Positions 11,820 through 24,789 of a stretch of DNA of 64,000 nucleotides are shown here, piece after piece (positions within the stretch are counted from its first letter, which is position 1; the number at the start of each line of letters is the position of its first letter). Source of the stretch: Apostichopus japonicus (lineage: Eukaryota > Echinodermata > Holothuroidea > Aspidochirotida > Stichopodidae); contig NC_092569.1 in NCBI RefSeq assembly GCF_037975245.1, positions 19,461,501-19,525,500 of the forward strand, given 5' to 3'. The translations under genes were made by a program, and so were the position numbers. Under the pieces are notes generated by a model that saw only the letters and a list, made by a program, of their open reading frames with translations, made no database searches and had not been told where the DNA came from.

Positions 11820-12324
11820 AGACCTACAACGGCATGTATGAAACTATAGCACAAGAACAGTTAACAACAGTTAAATATATTGATGTATTGCTTCTATGTT
11901 TTGTGTATCGTAATGGCAATGCTTTTATCAATAATTATGTTACAAAACATGCTGACTTCTTTTCTTTTCTTTTTAGTTTAGTTCGACAGAACTTCCATTC
12001 CATGTAAACGATTGGTAACTATGCACTATGGATTGTGTATTGCTTACAAAATTTGACCTCTTCCCCCCCCCCCACCCTAATGTTCTCAATGTTTCAACTT
12101 TTGAGTTCTCTTAAATTTCCAAACTCAGAAATGAATATGAGAGACAGTTGCTGTATAAAAAATAAACGAAAAGCCAATATATAAGCAAACATGGCGAGAC
12201 CTTTCGGAGCTTGTGGTTTGCAGAATTCTATCGAAATTAGACCATTATGTCTGATGCATTCATTGTATTTATTTAGTCTTCCCCAATCTTCAATCGTAAC
12301 ACGTTGATAGTAGTTTATAAACAT

Positions 12325-12690
12325 GCCTAACCCTACCTTTTTTATAGTAGATATAAAGTACACCTTACCGTTATGTGTTTTTAAATACACCATGCCCTAA
12401 CATGTTTTAAAATACGCCTAACTCTCACATGTTTATATAAGTTTGTAAATACGCTTACTCCCAAACTTATGTATAGTAGTTATGTAATGCACCTTACCCT
12501 AGCATATTCTTAAATACACCTTACCCTAACATGTTTTAAAATACGCCTAACTCTAACATGTTTATATGTTTTTAAATACGCCTACTCACAAACTTATTTA
12601 TAAGTAGTTATGAAATGCACCTTACCCTAGCATGTTCTTAAATACACTTTACCCTGACATGTTTTTAAATACGCCTAACCCTAATGTATT
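12325..12690 (+). repeat. Telomere-like minisatellite after gene A
   Basis: Degenerate units of roughly 27-40 bases alternate ttaccctaacatgtt and aaatacgcctaaccctaa. CCCTAA resembles the animal telomere motif, but here it is interspersed with other sequence. Matching arrays follow genes B and C at similar distances. Confidence 0.7.
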
Positions 12691-12699
12691 ACTTTAATA

Positions 12700-15480
12700 A
12701 TTGCAACTGGAACTTACTAATAGGCGATATCTTTCTTAGGGTAAAAAATGATGTCCCGCTTACTTTATACAAAAAACATTTAACTTAATTGATACAGACT
12801 ATATCACTGGGGAGGGAATTCACAATTTCCCGTTTGCTCTATTTCTATTTTTTCTTTCACCACTATAAAGTCTCGAACGAAGTCAGTGGAGCGCCCCCCT
12901 TTAACTTTTCCTCATTACTCAAACCCGTATGGTGGAATAAGTGTTATATAGTGTAGTTCCGAACGCTCCAATCTCCAGAACAAGCGGCTGGTTTGAAGAT
13001 AGGTCAAAGATAGAAACGGGAACACGCACGCCCCTAGGTGGTGACGTAGGTTTCCGGCTCTCAGCAGGAATGGTCGAATAAAATATAAAGATTCCAACCA
13101 TGTTCTAATACATTTTCCAGGTTGTAAATATGTAAATATAACCTTACAGATGTGATATTAAACACATTTTTGCAACGAAAACAATATGTACCAACATTCA
13201 TTATGGCTATAATAATTCCCCTGTCATAGTATGGTAACAACACATTAATTATTTACAAACACAAAATTTAACACTTTATAAGTTCTTAATTCTTGGTTAC
13301 CGTCTTCCTTGATCAACGATGATATTCCACTTCAAAATGTCTTCATGACTTATCTCTTATACGTTTCTTTTTACGTACCAACTCAATTAAATGCTTTCTC
13401 GAAATCCTCCCGAGGGTTTGCTATAGAAGATGAAGAAATGTTTAATGTTGGCTTCACTTTTTCTTTTCTTTAAACCAAAATTGCAGTTCAGATTATTCCA
13501 TGCCCTACAAAGTATATTTATTGTATACTCTGGCAAATAGATCCCAGCCATCTAGAGAAATAGCATAAAAATGTACTTACATGGTAAGGACTCTTAATTA
13601 GTTTAACGACATCGTCCTGAGCTCTCTTTTCATGACACCCGGTCTCCCAACACGATGCGACGACGATAGACGTTAGCATCCAAACAGTGAAAAACAAGAA
13701 AACACTAATAAATAACTGCCTTTATACAAACGGCCCAGCTACTAGATTACTATCTCGTGGCGATTTCTGGTGAAATAAGTAACAATAATATTGAGCTTCT
13801 TTAAGATGTATCTCCTCTGTATGGAAACTAATTTCGGAGTGTCTTCCAAAATATCCCTAATTTCGCCTTCCGAAAATAAGAAAGGACATTTTAATTAACA
13901 AAGCCAAACCCGCTTAAGCTGCTTATTTACGTGACCAATTCCGGTCATCAGGACATTTTGAGAAGCTGGTGTATAAAAAAAAGGTTTTTATACAAATACT
14001 CTACATATTAAATAAATCCAAACAAAGCATAACCTGGCGCTTAAATCCAGTCTTTCATGAAATTTCTTTAGGGAATACGGGGTTAACCAAATACCTGAAC
14101 ATCTCTAGCCGCGGTTAGGCTATCAATATATCCAAATTTTTTTTTTAATCGCATGAATTACAGCCTCTAAGATTATTTACTTGTTTATAGGTACGTAATA
14201 TATATACATATAAATCGTATATTGAATTAATTTAACTAATGAGACATCCCTGTCGGTGAGAATCTACAATGACATCCGTTCAGCATAAAAATCAATCCCA
14301 AATCATATTACTGTATCGCGTACTCAAACTCAGTTTCAATCAACGACGTACATATGATTTCAAAGGAGGCGCTGTGTGATTCTGATTTCTCTCGACTCGG
14401 GGCATTTTTGAAGATTTTGGGACGGGCGTCCTGAGCCCCGGTGAGGTGGTCTCATATTTCGTGAATGCAATGGAAATAATGCCCACACTGAGATTTACAC
14501 ATCCACTTTGACCGGGGTTCTAGTAGCCAATGTTGTTATTAGTTTTGTTTTACATTTGACCCTGTGACGTTATCACTGACGAATGTACTACAAGACAACG
14601 CCAGTACACATCCTACAAGTTCATCGGCTTCAGGTTAAGGAGGAGCAGACTGCCTGGTACACTTTTTGTTCATACACAGACACATAAAATCTCACACACT
14701 CATCACCATGACAGATAAATTTTAGACCACTATGTCCCAAATGGTAAATCTACCCCATTTTATTGTATCACACTTAGGAATCCCTTCTCCAATGTCCACC
14801 AGTTTCAGTTACAAGTTCTGCTACAACTTTTATTTAGCCACTTTCCAAAATCCCTTTTCCGACAAAATGGGATGAAGGCTCTGCCTGCATGGCTCATAAT
14901 ATAGATAGTCTACAATCCTGATCCCCCTCTTTTCCCACACCTCGCACCCCTTTCCCTTCCCTTATGTCCCTCTCGCTCTTCCCTCTCCCCTCTTTCAGTA
15001 CCCACTCTTCTCCCATTTCCCCCTCCCTTCCTCACGATAGCCTATGAAGTTGCTGAAGAATCAGAAACTGTCTATACATATAGTCAACCAGGGCAATATT
15101 GGCTGATTATACGACTGGAAGTCAAGAAACGTGCTATAGGCTGTAACTATATATTATCGCTTGGCGATTGATGCACATCGCCCCTATTCCATCTGCCAAC
15201 GCTCGACATACAAAAACAGCTACATACGTACGTGCATGTAGCCTTTGTACAGCTGCATATGTTATGGAGATTTGCTTACCATAGTATCCTAACCCAATCA
15301 CACTTCACGGGCAGTAAAGATATGACAGAAACCGTTTACAGTAATTAAAATAATAGTAAGTGTTAAATTGAGATCGAAATGGCCGCTCTAACAAAACCAT
15401 GGGAGAAAATGGGTCAGAACAACAGAGGGTGTTGTCAACAAGCTGGAAGCAGCATGTAAGTGCCTAACCTCGAAATCCTA
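12700..15480 (+). repeat. 3' flank of unit A
   Basis: There is no convincing gene here. It is paralogous to 55330-61040 in unit C (apart from the insertion there) and from about 14130 partly to 36800-38900 in unit B. It holds a pyrimidine-rich tract (14920-15040) and the exon-like ATGGCC segment near 15378. Relative to C it lacks about 380 bases near 14530, between gtagccaatg and ttgttat. Confidence 0.6.
15378..15452 (+). pseudogene. Exon-like ATGGCC segment, copy A (frameshifted)
   Basis: It matches 38785-38861 in unit B but lacks one base after about codon 10. The frame therefore ends at the codon overlapping the donor-like gcatgtaagtgc. The B copy is open up to that donor. Either a broken first exon of an unknown neighbour gene or chance. 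Confidence 0.35.
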
Positions 15481-17569
15481 GGCTTTCGCTAGCCTAACAA
15501 CAAATTAGGCAGGCCCAATACAAATATTATGTATCATTTGGTATGTCTATCATAGGCTTATACTAAGTATATTCTCCTAGGATTTAACTTTTAGTGATGC
15601 GTTACTTATAGTCATACTTCAGCCATAAGACTGCATTTGAAAATCCGCCCTTTAGTGGTACGGACATAAGGATTTTCGCGGAAAATTTGATCTTCCGTAG
15701 CTATTGCCTATGCTCCATTCCTTTCCTATCCGACAGACGAAACTCGATTTTGGTATTTAAGATGCCAAAATTTGAAATGCTCGAACGATTTAGTACGAAA
15801 TTGCACCCTTAAAACGAAAAAATAGTCGTCTATAAAGCATTTTTCACGAAAACTTGTAATCCGGTTTACAATTCAAAACAGATATTCTTCACGGCAAACT
15901 TCCTCCCCATCTTTATTTTCGCTTGAATCTCGTCCGTTTCAACTTGGACTGTACCATTATCTTTTGGTGTTGAGAATATACATTGTTATTAATTGAAATA
16001 TGACAAAGCCATTGAAGAGATTGATATGATTCTAAGCTCCCCTTTTTTAATGATTTATAAGTGATTGACATTAATTTATGTAATGATTTAAACGCATTAC
16101 AGTTTATAAAAGGATGATCTAAAACCACTCTCCCCCATCGTTTATCAACATCGAACATGCCAAAAGTAAATGTTACATCATATTGTATAGAACATTCGTG
16201 CGTCAGCGGGGAAAATTTAAAGAGCTAACTTGCGTTAGCAGTAATAGTGGAACCCATACCTATCCATGAATCATACCATACTGTGCAACGATATACCCCT
16301 ATCGTGATTTGCGAAGTGTGGCTCAAAGGCGAAAACTTCTATCATTTAATATATAGCATAAGTGGATGCTTGATGTTGCATTTTTTCCTAAATTATCATT
16401 ATAGGCTAGTTGTACAGTGACTTTGCTTAAACTACGTCACTAGTAATATTATAGCATCAGCCATAGATTTAATAAAATGATCTATTTCATGCTACAATAA
16501 GAGGGTTTGCTTGCTTTAAATGATCCTATTATTATGTACAGCAACAATCATTTTATCCATACATCGCCCATCATGCTTTTTTTCTTAGGACATCATTCCA
16601 GATATTCAATCTCACCATGACTGTACTGTAATAATGTCAAATAAATATGTAGAAATCAGCAATTGATTTTACCCAAAAATTATTCTTTGTTAGTTAGTGG
16701 GTTCACTGGATTTTTTAAATACCAGCTTGGGGAGGGGTATTGTTGCTTTAAGAAGGGGTGGTTTTTTTTTTCAAATTAATTTGCTATTGTCTCCTAGGAA
16801 GCTTGTAGAAGTCGATTACAAAAGCACATCTGGTCTTTGTTTGAGTAGGAGAAGGGAGACAATGGAAAAAAATTAAAAGGGTTTGTGACTGGAAATGTCA
16901 TGTGAAAGGTCAAAAAATATTTTTATACACAATTAATAAGTCCCACATGAAAACATGGGGGCGGGGGAGGTGGGGGAGAGTGGAACATTGCCAGGCTCTG
17001 ACTAGTAGTATGTGATGAACCTTAGCAGTGTCATTAGTTCCCTCTTACATGCAGTCAGGGTGGGTGGAGAGGGACACTGTTTGGTACAATCAAATAATGA
17101 AAAGCACAAAGAAAAGGATAACAAACAAGATTTTATCACTGTTAAGTTCTTTTTATTGTGTCCTGTCACAGTGAACAGCAGAAGAAGTCAAGGTATAAGG
17201 GTTTTCAGCATAAACATCAAGCTTCCTTTGGGTAGGATTTGTTCATGGGAGGGGCACAACTTTTATTATGGTGGGGGGGGGGTCTGATTGACTCTAGCGT
17301 TGCTTTGAAACATCACAGATAGCATCATTGACATCTTTTGTAGCGCTTTTTAAAACTGCTGAAGAGTTCATCAGTTTCCATTTGATAGGTCACTGGAACT
17401 CAAATTGTTGCTCTGTGTGAGAGCCTCTAGATGTAAACACATTCACTGCACTTATGTACAGTAAATACCAAAAGTTTGCAAAGCAAATTGTTCTGAAATC
17501 GATTTTACACGATTTTGGAAAATCTATGTTTAACAATGACAACTACTAAAAACTGCATATTATAGGCTC

Positions 17570-19240
17570 ACAGAGTAAACAATATTCACCACGCAATATG
17601 GTGTGTGCTGCCTTCACACTCTCACTTATTCCAGTTGCATGACAATACCTTAGGCCAACCGCCTATCATATACAGTATAGTCTACTGATCTATTGGATAT
17701 ATGCCCCCAGTGTAGACCTTAGGTAATACAAAGTATTATTAAGCAACTAACAGAAACAGTAATGAGTATGTGGCAAAGCTTCACACCAAGCAATATGGTG
17801 TGAGCTGCCTTCACACTCTCACTTATTCCAGTTGCATGACAATACCCTAGGCCAACCGCCTATCATATACAGTATAGTCTACTGATCTATTAGATATATG
17901 CCCCCAGTGTAGACCTTAAGTATTACAAAGTATTATTAAGCCACTAACAGAAACAGTAAAGAGTATGTGGCAAAGCTTCACACCAAGCAATATGGTGTGT
18001 GCTGCCTTCACACTCTCACTTACTCCAGTTGCATGACAATACCTTAGGCCAATTGCCTATCCTATACAGTATATAGTCTACTGATCTATTAGATATATGC
18101 CCCAAGTGTAGACGTTAAGTACTACAAAGTATATTAAGCCACTAACAGAAACAGTAAAGAGAATGTGGCAAAGCTTCACACCAAGCAATATGGTGTGTGC
18201 TGCCTTCACACTCTCACTTATTCCAGTTGCATGACAATACCTTAGGCCAATTGCCTATTATATACAGTATAGTCTACTGATCTATTAGAAATATGCCCCC
18301 AGTGTTGACCTTAAGTGTTATAAAGTATTATTAAGCCACTAACAAAAAACAGTAAAGAGTATGTGGCAAAGCTTCACACCACGCAATATGGTGTGTGCTG
18401 CCTTCACACTCTCACTTATTCCAGTTGCATGACAATACCTTACGCCAATTGCCTATCATATACAGTATAGTCTACTGATCTATTAGATATATGCCCCCAG
18501 TGTAGACCTTAAGTATTACAAAGTATTATTAAGCCACTAACAGAAACAGTAAAGAGTATGTGGCAAAGCTTCACACCACGCAATATGGTGTGTGCTGCCT
18601 TCACACTCTCACTTATTCCAGTTGCATGACAATACCTTACGCCAATTGCCTATCATATACAGTATAGTCTACTGATCTATTAGATATATGCCCCCAGTGT
18701 AGACCTTAAGTATTACAAAGTATTATTAAGCCACTAACAGAAACAGTAAAGAGTATGTGGCAAAGCTTCACACCAAGCAATATGGTGTGTGCTGCCTTCA
18801 CACTCTCACTTACTCCAGTTGCATGACAATACCTTAGGCCAATTGCCTATCCTATACAGTATATAGTCTACTGATCTATTAGATATATGCCCCAAGTGTA
18901 GACGTTAAGTACTACAAAGTATATTAAGCCACTAACAGAAACAGTAAAGAGAATGTGGCAAAGCTTCACACCAAGCAATATGGTGTGTGCTGCCTTCACA
19001 CTCTCACTTATTCCAGTTGCATGACAATACCTTAGGCCAATTGCCTATTATATACAGTATAGTCTACTGATCTATTAGAAATATGCCCCCAGTGTTGACC
19101 TTAAGTGTTATAAAGTATTATTAAGCCACTAACAAAAAACAGTAAAGAGTACGTGGCAAAGCTTCACACCACGCAATATGGTGTGTGCTGCCTTCACACT
19201 CTCACTTATTCCAGTTGCATGACAATACCTTAGGCAAACC
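17570..19240. repeat. 197-198-bp satellite array, nine units with four-unit higher-order period
   Basis: The landmark caatatggtgtg occurs at 17594, 17791, 17988, 18186, 18384, 18581, 18778, 18976 and 19174. Unit variants repeat exactly four units (790 bases) later: for example cctatcctatacag with gacgttaagtac at about 18055 and 18845, and gtgttgacc at about 18303 and 19093. Each unit has an inverted repeat CACACCA/TGGTGTG around agcaata. The unit length and lack of spacers rule out CRISPR. Confidence 0.9.
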
Positions 19241-20834
19241 ATATTAACTTAACTACTAAACATACATAGACCTATCTTGGGATAAACCTACAGACATTAG
19301 TGTCATTCAATGAGATTCAATGTAGACTAATCTTGATAACATACTTGTACTGTAGCTATGGGTTTGTGGGTTTGGGGAGGGTTGGGGCAACTTGACTTGA
19401 CTTGGAGAATTGCCATACCTTCAGTGTGAAAAAGGGCAACCAGACCTACTTCACAATGATACAGTATTCAGCGATTGACTGCAAAAACGAAAAGCATGTG
19501 ACCATGTGGTTTCTGCTGCCTCAAAGCTCTCACACATAACAGTCTCCTTATGCAAACGGCATTTGAATTTTATATTAGACTATTTGTTGGATAGTCCTGC
19601 CAATAGTTGTATAATCCAATAACACTAAAGCAGCCTATTTTTAGGGTATTTAAACTTAAGAGGAAAGGAAGGTGTTGGTGGTTGACTGCTGGTAAATAAA
19701 ATGAAAGCCATGATCCTCACACTGCACGAGATGGTAAGTACTATCTTCATTGTCTCAATAAAATGGGTCACATGCAAATGAAAATATTAGTTTCCACGAC
19801 TCCATAAACCCATCCAAAAGTTTACCCTCAATGTTGTTTTGTTTTTTAATATTACATCTGCACCTTGTATTTGAAGGAGTGCCATCACCTGTACTTTTGT
19901 CAGGCAGTTTCTGCGCTGGTAGTTTAAGCCTTCCAACCACTTTGTTGGCTTTTCAAGCTCTGGCTACTACCGGGAAATGGAGAACGACAGGACATTATTC
20001 CAAGTAGTTTTCTGCCATCCATGACAGAACTTTTCTGTCACAACTTACTTCTTCAGAAGCGGAGCGTCTATTTTTTTTCTTGATTTGCTTAGCTTTGCTC
20101 CTTTTTACTTTCTCCTTCTCTATTCCTCTCAAGGCCAGCAGTTAGTTCTACAAGAAAAACAAGCAATAAATGAACAGTGGGTAAAGATCATAATCTGTGA
20201 CTTGACTTTTAGTTTCAAAGTTTTCTTTTGTATGGGCCCAATTCAATTAGGTTGGTAGGGGTGGGATTGTAATGATTTGCCTGAAGGTTTTTGTGGTACT
20301 CAACTGTGCCAACTGTGTAGTTCTCAACTGTGCCATGTGAAAAGTAAAAGTCAATATGGTGTCTCATTAATGAATGGGTTCTATTTGACCCTACCAGAGA
20401 TAACAATACATTGCCCATGTTTTCATTGAAATATCCCCCCCCCCTTTTTGCAATCCACCTGTCCTGCTGCACCTATGGTCACAAGATACAATCCTTTTTC
20501 AAAAGTGGAGAATGGAGAGGTGGGGTGTGCGACGTCATGCATTAATTCAAAGGGATTTGAGCCCAAAATTTAAAATTATACACGGTACAATAGAGTACAG
20601 TGGTAGTCACAAGCCTCCTCCTCCTGTAAATTGATCATTGTTATTAAACAGAACAATTAGTTTATCTGCAATGTGGCAGGCAGTACCACCAGAATATACA
20701 GTAGGGACTTCAGAACAAAGTTTCTACTAATTATCGTCAGGTAAAAAATATGTCAGCCCAACTTAAACTCTTATGATAAGCAAAGTGCTTTTTCCTGTAG
20801 GTCTATACAAACGGTCTTACAAGCCATAAAGACT

Positions 20835-21221
20835 AAAAACTGACCTGGCACATGGAACTAGGCTTAGCCTAGTCAGAGCCTAGAGTTTACTAGGATGGAT
20901 GCACTCATTTTGTGCATGCATCAAAATGGCATTGGCCCTATATATGCCAGATATTCAAATATGGTCACCTTTGGTCAATTTACCTCAGCTCTAGAAATCA
21001 GTCACCTTGATTGTTCATTGATAATGACTGAGAACAATTGGAAAGTACCGAATTTTAAGTGAATACTGATTTTAATTAGGCTCCACCTTGGCTAGGTCAC
21101 GGCTAGTAAGACCCGGCCTAGCCTCGTAAGTTTAGACAAGTTATTTTTTTGTTTAACTTGTAATAAACTAATAATAGTAGAAAAACTGACCTGGCACATG
21201 GAACTAGGCTTAGCCTAGTCA
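20835..21221. repeat. Two 41-base direct repeats, 346 bases apart
   Basis: A stretch starting aaaaactgacctggcacatg and ending ttagcctagtca is identical at 20835-20875 and 21181-21221, inside the 6.69-kb element. The stretch between holds nothing recognisable. The meaning is unknown. Confidence 0.6.
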
Positions 21222-22320
21222 AAAGAAAGCATCAGGAGGGACAGTCAAATACACATCAATGACCCTATGGCAGAGAAAAGAAACCTGAAGGCACAAAAGA
21301 TCAGAACCGATTATTATGATTATTATGCTTAAAGTACTTGTCCAAACATTGTTTAACTCATTCACACTACTTGTAGTTCTAGACTAAGCTCGTACTGTAG
21401 TTCTTGCAACACAACTACAAGTATAGGCCTCGGCTAGTGTTCTCAGTAGTATTACTATTAGGCTAGGCCTATGCTATAATACACAAAAAATACTGTGATG
21501 CGCATGGCTACAAACTTCGCGGATACAAAACATAAACAAAGGCATAGAACCTAGCCTATATCTAAGCTTCCTTAGCATTTGAATCGTTTAGGCCTAACAT
21601 TTTAGTTAATCTTAACTAACGTTTCGACTATGCTTCGCCTAGTATTAGTAAGTTTGTCAAACCTGAAACGAAACAAGGATTGGAGTGATGTGAATGTGAT
21701 ACAGGGCAAGCCTAGGCTAGATAGCGTAGCCCAGTTCTAACTAGAAGTTCTAGGCTACAAAGCGTAGTACTCACCTCTTCAATCAAAGTCTTTTCTGTAC
21801 CATTTTACTTGATCAAAGGGCCGAGACACAAATAAGGGCATTTAATTCCAATTTTAACTTGATAGCGACCAAATTTTTTAGACCAAGGCAAAGTGTTCAC
21901 AACGCTATAGTGCATCAGATTCACGATCGCCGGGTTTCGCTGGTCGCGCCGGAACTGAAATACGCGGGTTTTTCTTCTAGGGAGGGTGCACGCTGAGAGA
22001 TCGGCACAATCTGAACGTTCAGATCAGAATTAAACTTCTCAAACTTACCTATTTTGATGAATACTGCATCAAATTGGTTAATTCAACCACTAAATAGGGT
22101 ATAAATGATCCAGCTAAGACTCTTAAAATATTAAAACAATCATCAAACGTAACAATTATGTTTAATTTGCATGCATGGTTAAGGTGAATCACGCTACTTG
22201 AGAGGGAAATAGTTACGTAATATACAAGCTCACTTTCCAAACTAATAACCTTGAATGGTGCAGAGACGGCCAGTGTCCATCAGTGAACGTCCGTGCTACT
22301 AAAGGGCGGATTCTCACATG

Positions 22321-23471
22321 GACTGTTGGTATTATTGTAGCGCGCTTGCGCCCCACAATGTTGGATGCTAGCTGAACATAAACTCTTCATAGCAATCTCA
22401 AATTCACAGGTTGGCTACACCAGGAAAAAAATCCCGACTGAGATTTGCAAAGAATTGTGGCGCCGAAGACTTAATTATGCACACGTAAATAAAATAGATC
22501 TCATTGAGTAGCATACTTCTTCAAAACAATACGTAAACTTCTCTACTTTGGTTAGTTATTCTCGAATTAAACAAGATAGGTAACATTTATTCGCATTTGA
22601 GTCAACAACATCGTGAAATAAATGTAAACCATACTTATCCGCAACGAGTCGGCGTTATCTGTAATACGTCAGCTCTTGCAATATAGGCACTTGAAACGTT
22701 CGTATTGTGGTAGCACACTATAATGGCAGTTTATGGCATATATTACTTGCTTTGGATGATGATTAAAGAGGGCCAGGAATCAATTAAGAAGTTTTTAATA
22801 GACCAGAAGGTGTTACATTTGCAATGATAGACTAAAGGCCTACATGTATTCGTTAGATTAATCGTCCATCAGGCCTTCGGTGCAAAGCACCGTATGTCCG
22901 TAAAGTTCGTCAACTAGGCGAGGTTAGAGTAACGTGAACATGTTGTGTGCAATTTGACCAATCAGTGTCCAGGACTATGTGTATTCTTTGACACGTCACA
23001 AACAGGCGTGATTCGTGATCGACAGTTATGGTTGTAATGGTTTTAGTCATCATTTCTTCGTTTATTTTGCAGACGCATGCTGGCTAGAGTACTGTTTATA
23101 AATAGTAAACAATGTACCCTAGCTTTGGTCTAGTTTAAAGGACCAAACGCCGAACTGGCTTATCCGTGACCGAAATAACATCAAAAGGGTTGCAGTAACA
23201 ATTAAAGTCCTCTCCATTGAATATCAACAACTGACTATCTTTGACCTTCACCACGCACTACAATGACACGTGTTTGTATACAAAAACAGTTGTTCTACTT
23301 GTGCTTGTAATTTGTGGCCTTGTACTTTCTAGTTTGTCTTATAGAAAAGGAGTGTTGGTATGGAACAGCCGTAATATACGCAAAACTGGCCCAAAGTTAG
23401 AAGCCACTATTGCCACGTTAAAAGTGTATTGAGTTTCAAAGATTAAAAATTATTTTAATATTTTTATTATT
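22321..23471 (+). repeat. Continuation of unit A 3' flank (paralogous to 61042-62330)
   Basis: It aligns with the segment after gene C (ctgaacataaactcttcata, catgctggctagagtactg, ggaccaaacgc). It includes a hydrophobic reading frame near 23290 (VVLLVLVICGLVLSS). The counterpart near 61755 also reads as hydrophobic but shifts frame afterwards. No gene is supported. Confidence 0.5.
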
Positions 23472-24780
23472 CGTTACCGTGAAGAGAACGACAACGACAG
23501 GCTAGATGTTGGAATGACGGAAACGTAGCTAGGTATTTACTTCCCGAATTATCAGTCCTACCGTCAAAGGTGCATCATATATTATGTTTATTGAAAAACG
23601 CAATGATAACAATAAATAAATCAATATATATATATTTATATTCTGTTTTGTCTCTGTGGAATATGAACTTATCAAGAAACTGATTGTAGATTCTGGTAAT
23701 TTGCACTTTGGTAATATTTTTTTGATCCAGATAAGGAGATACCTGTTGTGCAAGAAGACTAATTTATACCTGTTACGAAGATCTCTCCGGCCAAATAGCT
23801 AGTAGACCATTGCACCTATCAAAAATTCAGGCTTTCAAAGTTAAGGCACTTCAGTTAGTAACATATAAACCCGCCATATTATACAGAACCAAATTAATGA
23901 TTTTATTCTTGGCATAATGCACAAACAAAGTGTAAAGATTAGTATCCACATGGATTCGAAAGATAGATGGAATATTCATAGTCATTTTGAATGCAATCAG
24001 ACATGTAATTTAAGAACCAATCATTTTACAAATCTCTTACCCAAAAGAAGATACGGAAGTATCACAGTGCAGAATGATATGTACCATACGCAAATCGTCA
24101 CACACACGCATACGCATACGCACTCCCAAAACCATGCGAGCATGCAACTACTTACATGCTTGACTAGAAAACGTCGTTTTAAAATATCATTGTATTGGAA
24201 GGATTAAACTTTTGTCATGTAAGAAAAGAGGGCTTAAATGTGCCCATATCGTGAATTAAATATATTACAGACTATAACATGACAATGGGCATAGGCAAAT
24301 ATGCCGTAAATGTTCTTGTATAGGAAAGCCGAATCGCTTGTAGCTTAACAGTGGAAAATTTTCTTCTGTTTCCCGTTTTTAAAAACGTATAGATAAAATA
24401 AATAAAGGCTAAATTAAAAACAATATAGATCACAAACTAACCTGTTGAAAACTTCCTTTAATTTACAACAGACCAGATCAGGGGGTCTCTAACGTTACTT
24501 ATGAATATTATTTTGTAAATAGCGCATACCTCGATCATGTAGGTGATTAACTTAAGACTTAAACAATATTAGCAATAGTTCAGCAGCATGACAAAATATA
24601 CATATGTCTACATACATACAGGAGTTGATAACCATTTTCCATTTCTTGTATTTCAGTTTAGTAACGAGAAAAATAAATAACACTGACATTATTCTGATAC
24701 TTGTCAATAAACATTTGTAATAAAAAAAAAATTATTGCGATGGTGCATGGTAGTGCATTAACTATTTTTGTTGTTCAGTG
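23472..24780 (+). pseudogene. Decayed FReD gene fragment (relic 1)
   Basis: About 60 bases (gaagagaacgacaacgacag, gctagatgttgga) match the 3' end of exon 7 of gene A and the start of the following intron (cttcccgaattatcag). The intron-like part shares aatcagacatgtaa and acgcaaatc with gene A. Near 24732 gatggtgcatggtagtgcat matches the last exon. Deletions and frameshifts leave no usable coding sequence. Confidence 0.6.
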
Positions 24781-24789
24781 ACGATAAGT

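Larger units (their letters stand above)
15634..22320. mobile_element. 6.69-kb element with terminal inverted repeats
   Basis: The ends CATTTGAAAATCCGCCCTTT (15634) and the reverse complement of the sequence ending at 22320 match at 29 of the first 34 bases. They are flanked by the perfect 5-base duplication gactg (15629-15633 and 22321-22325). The paralogous site after gene C (61030-61060) reads straight across with one gactg, so it is an empty site. No transposase frame is visible inside, so it is probably non-autonomous or decayed. It contains the 197-bp satellite. The superfamily is unknown to me. Confidence 0.75.

Noticed and set aside
13567-13745. Possible small secreted peptide on the minus strand, with TATAAA upstream and a hydrophobic start (MLTSIVVAS)
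   Set aside because: The frame is only about 53 codons, the paralogue at 58290-58500 has lost the ATG and is frameshifted, and the only apparent intron would be 29 bases.
17570-19240. Regular repeats resembling a CRISPR array
   Set aside because: The units are 197 bp with no unique spacers, in a eukaryotic setting; it is a satellite.
23241-23432. Frame with a membrane-like segment (VVLLVLVICGLVLSS)
   Set aside because: The paralogue near 61740-61870 shifts frame just after the hydrophobic part and differences are mostly amino-acid changing, so coding is not supported.
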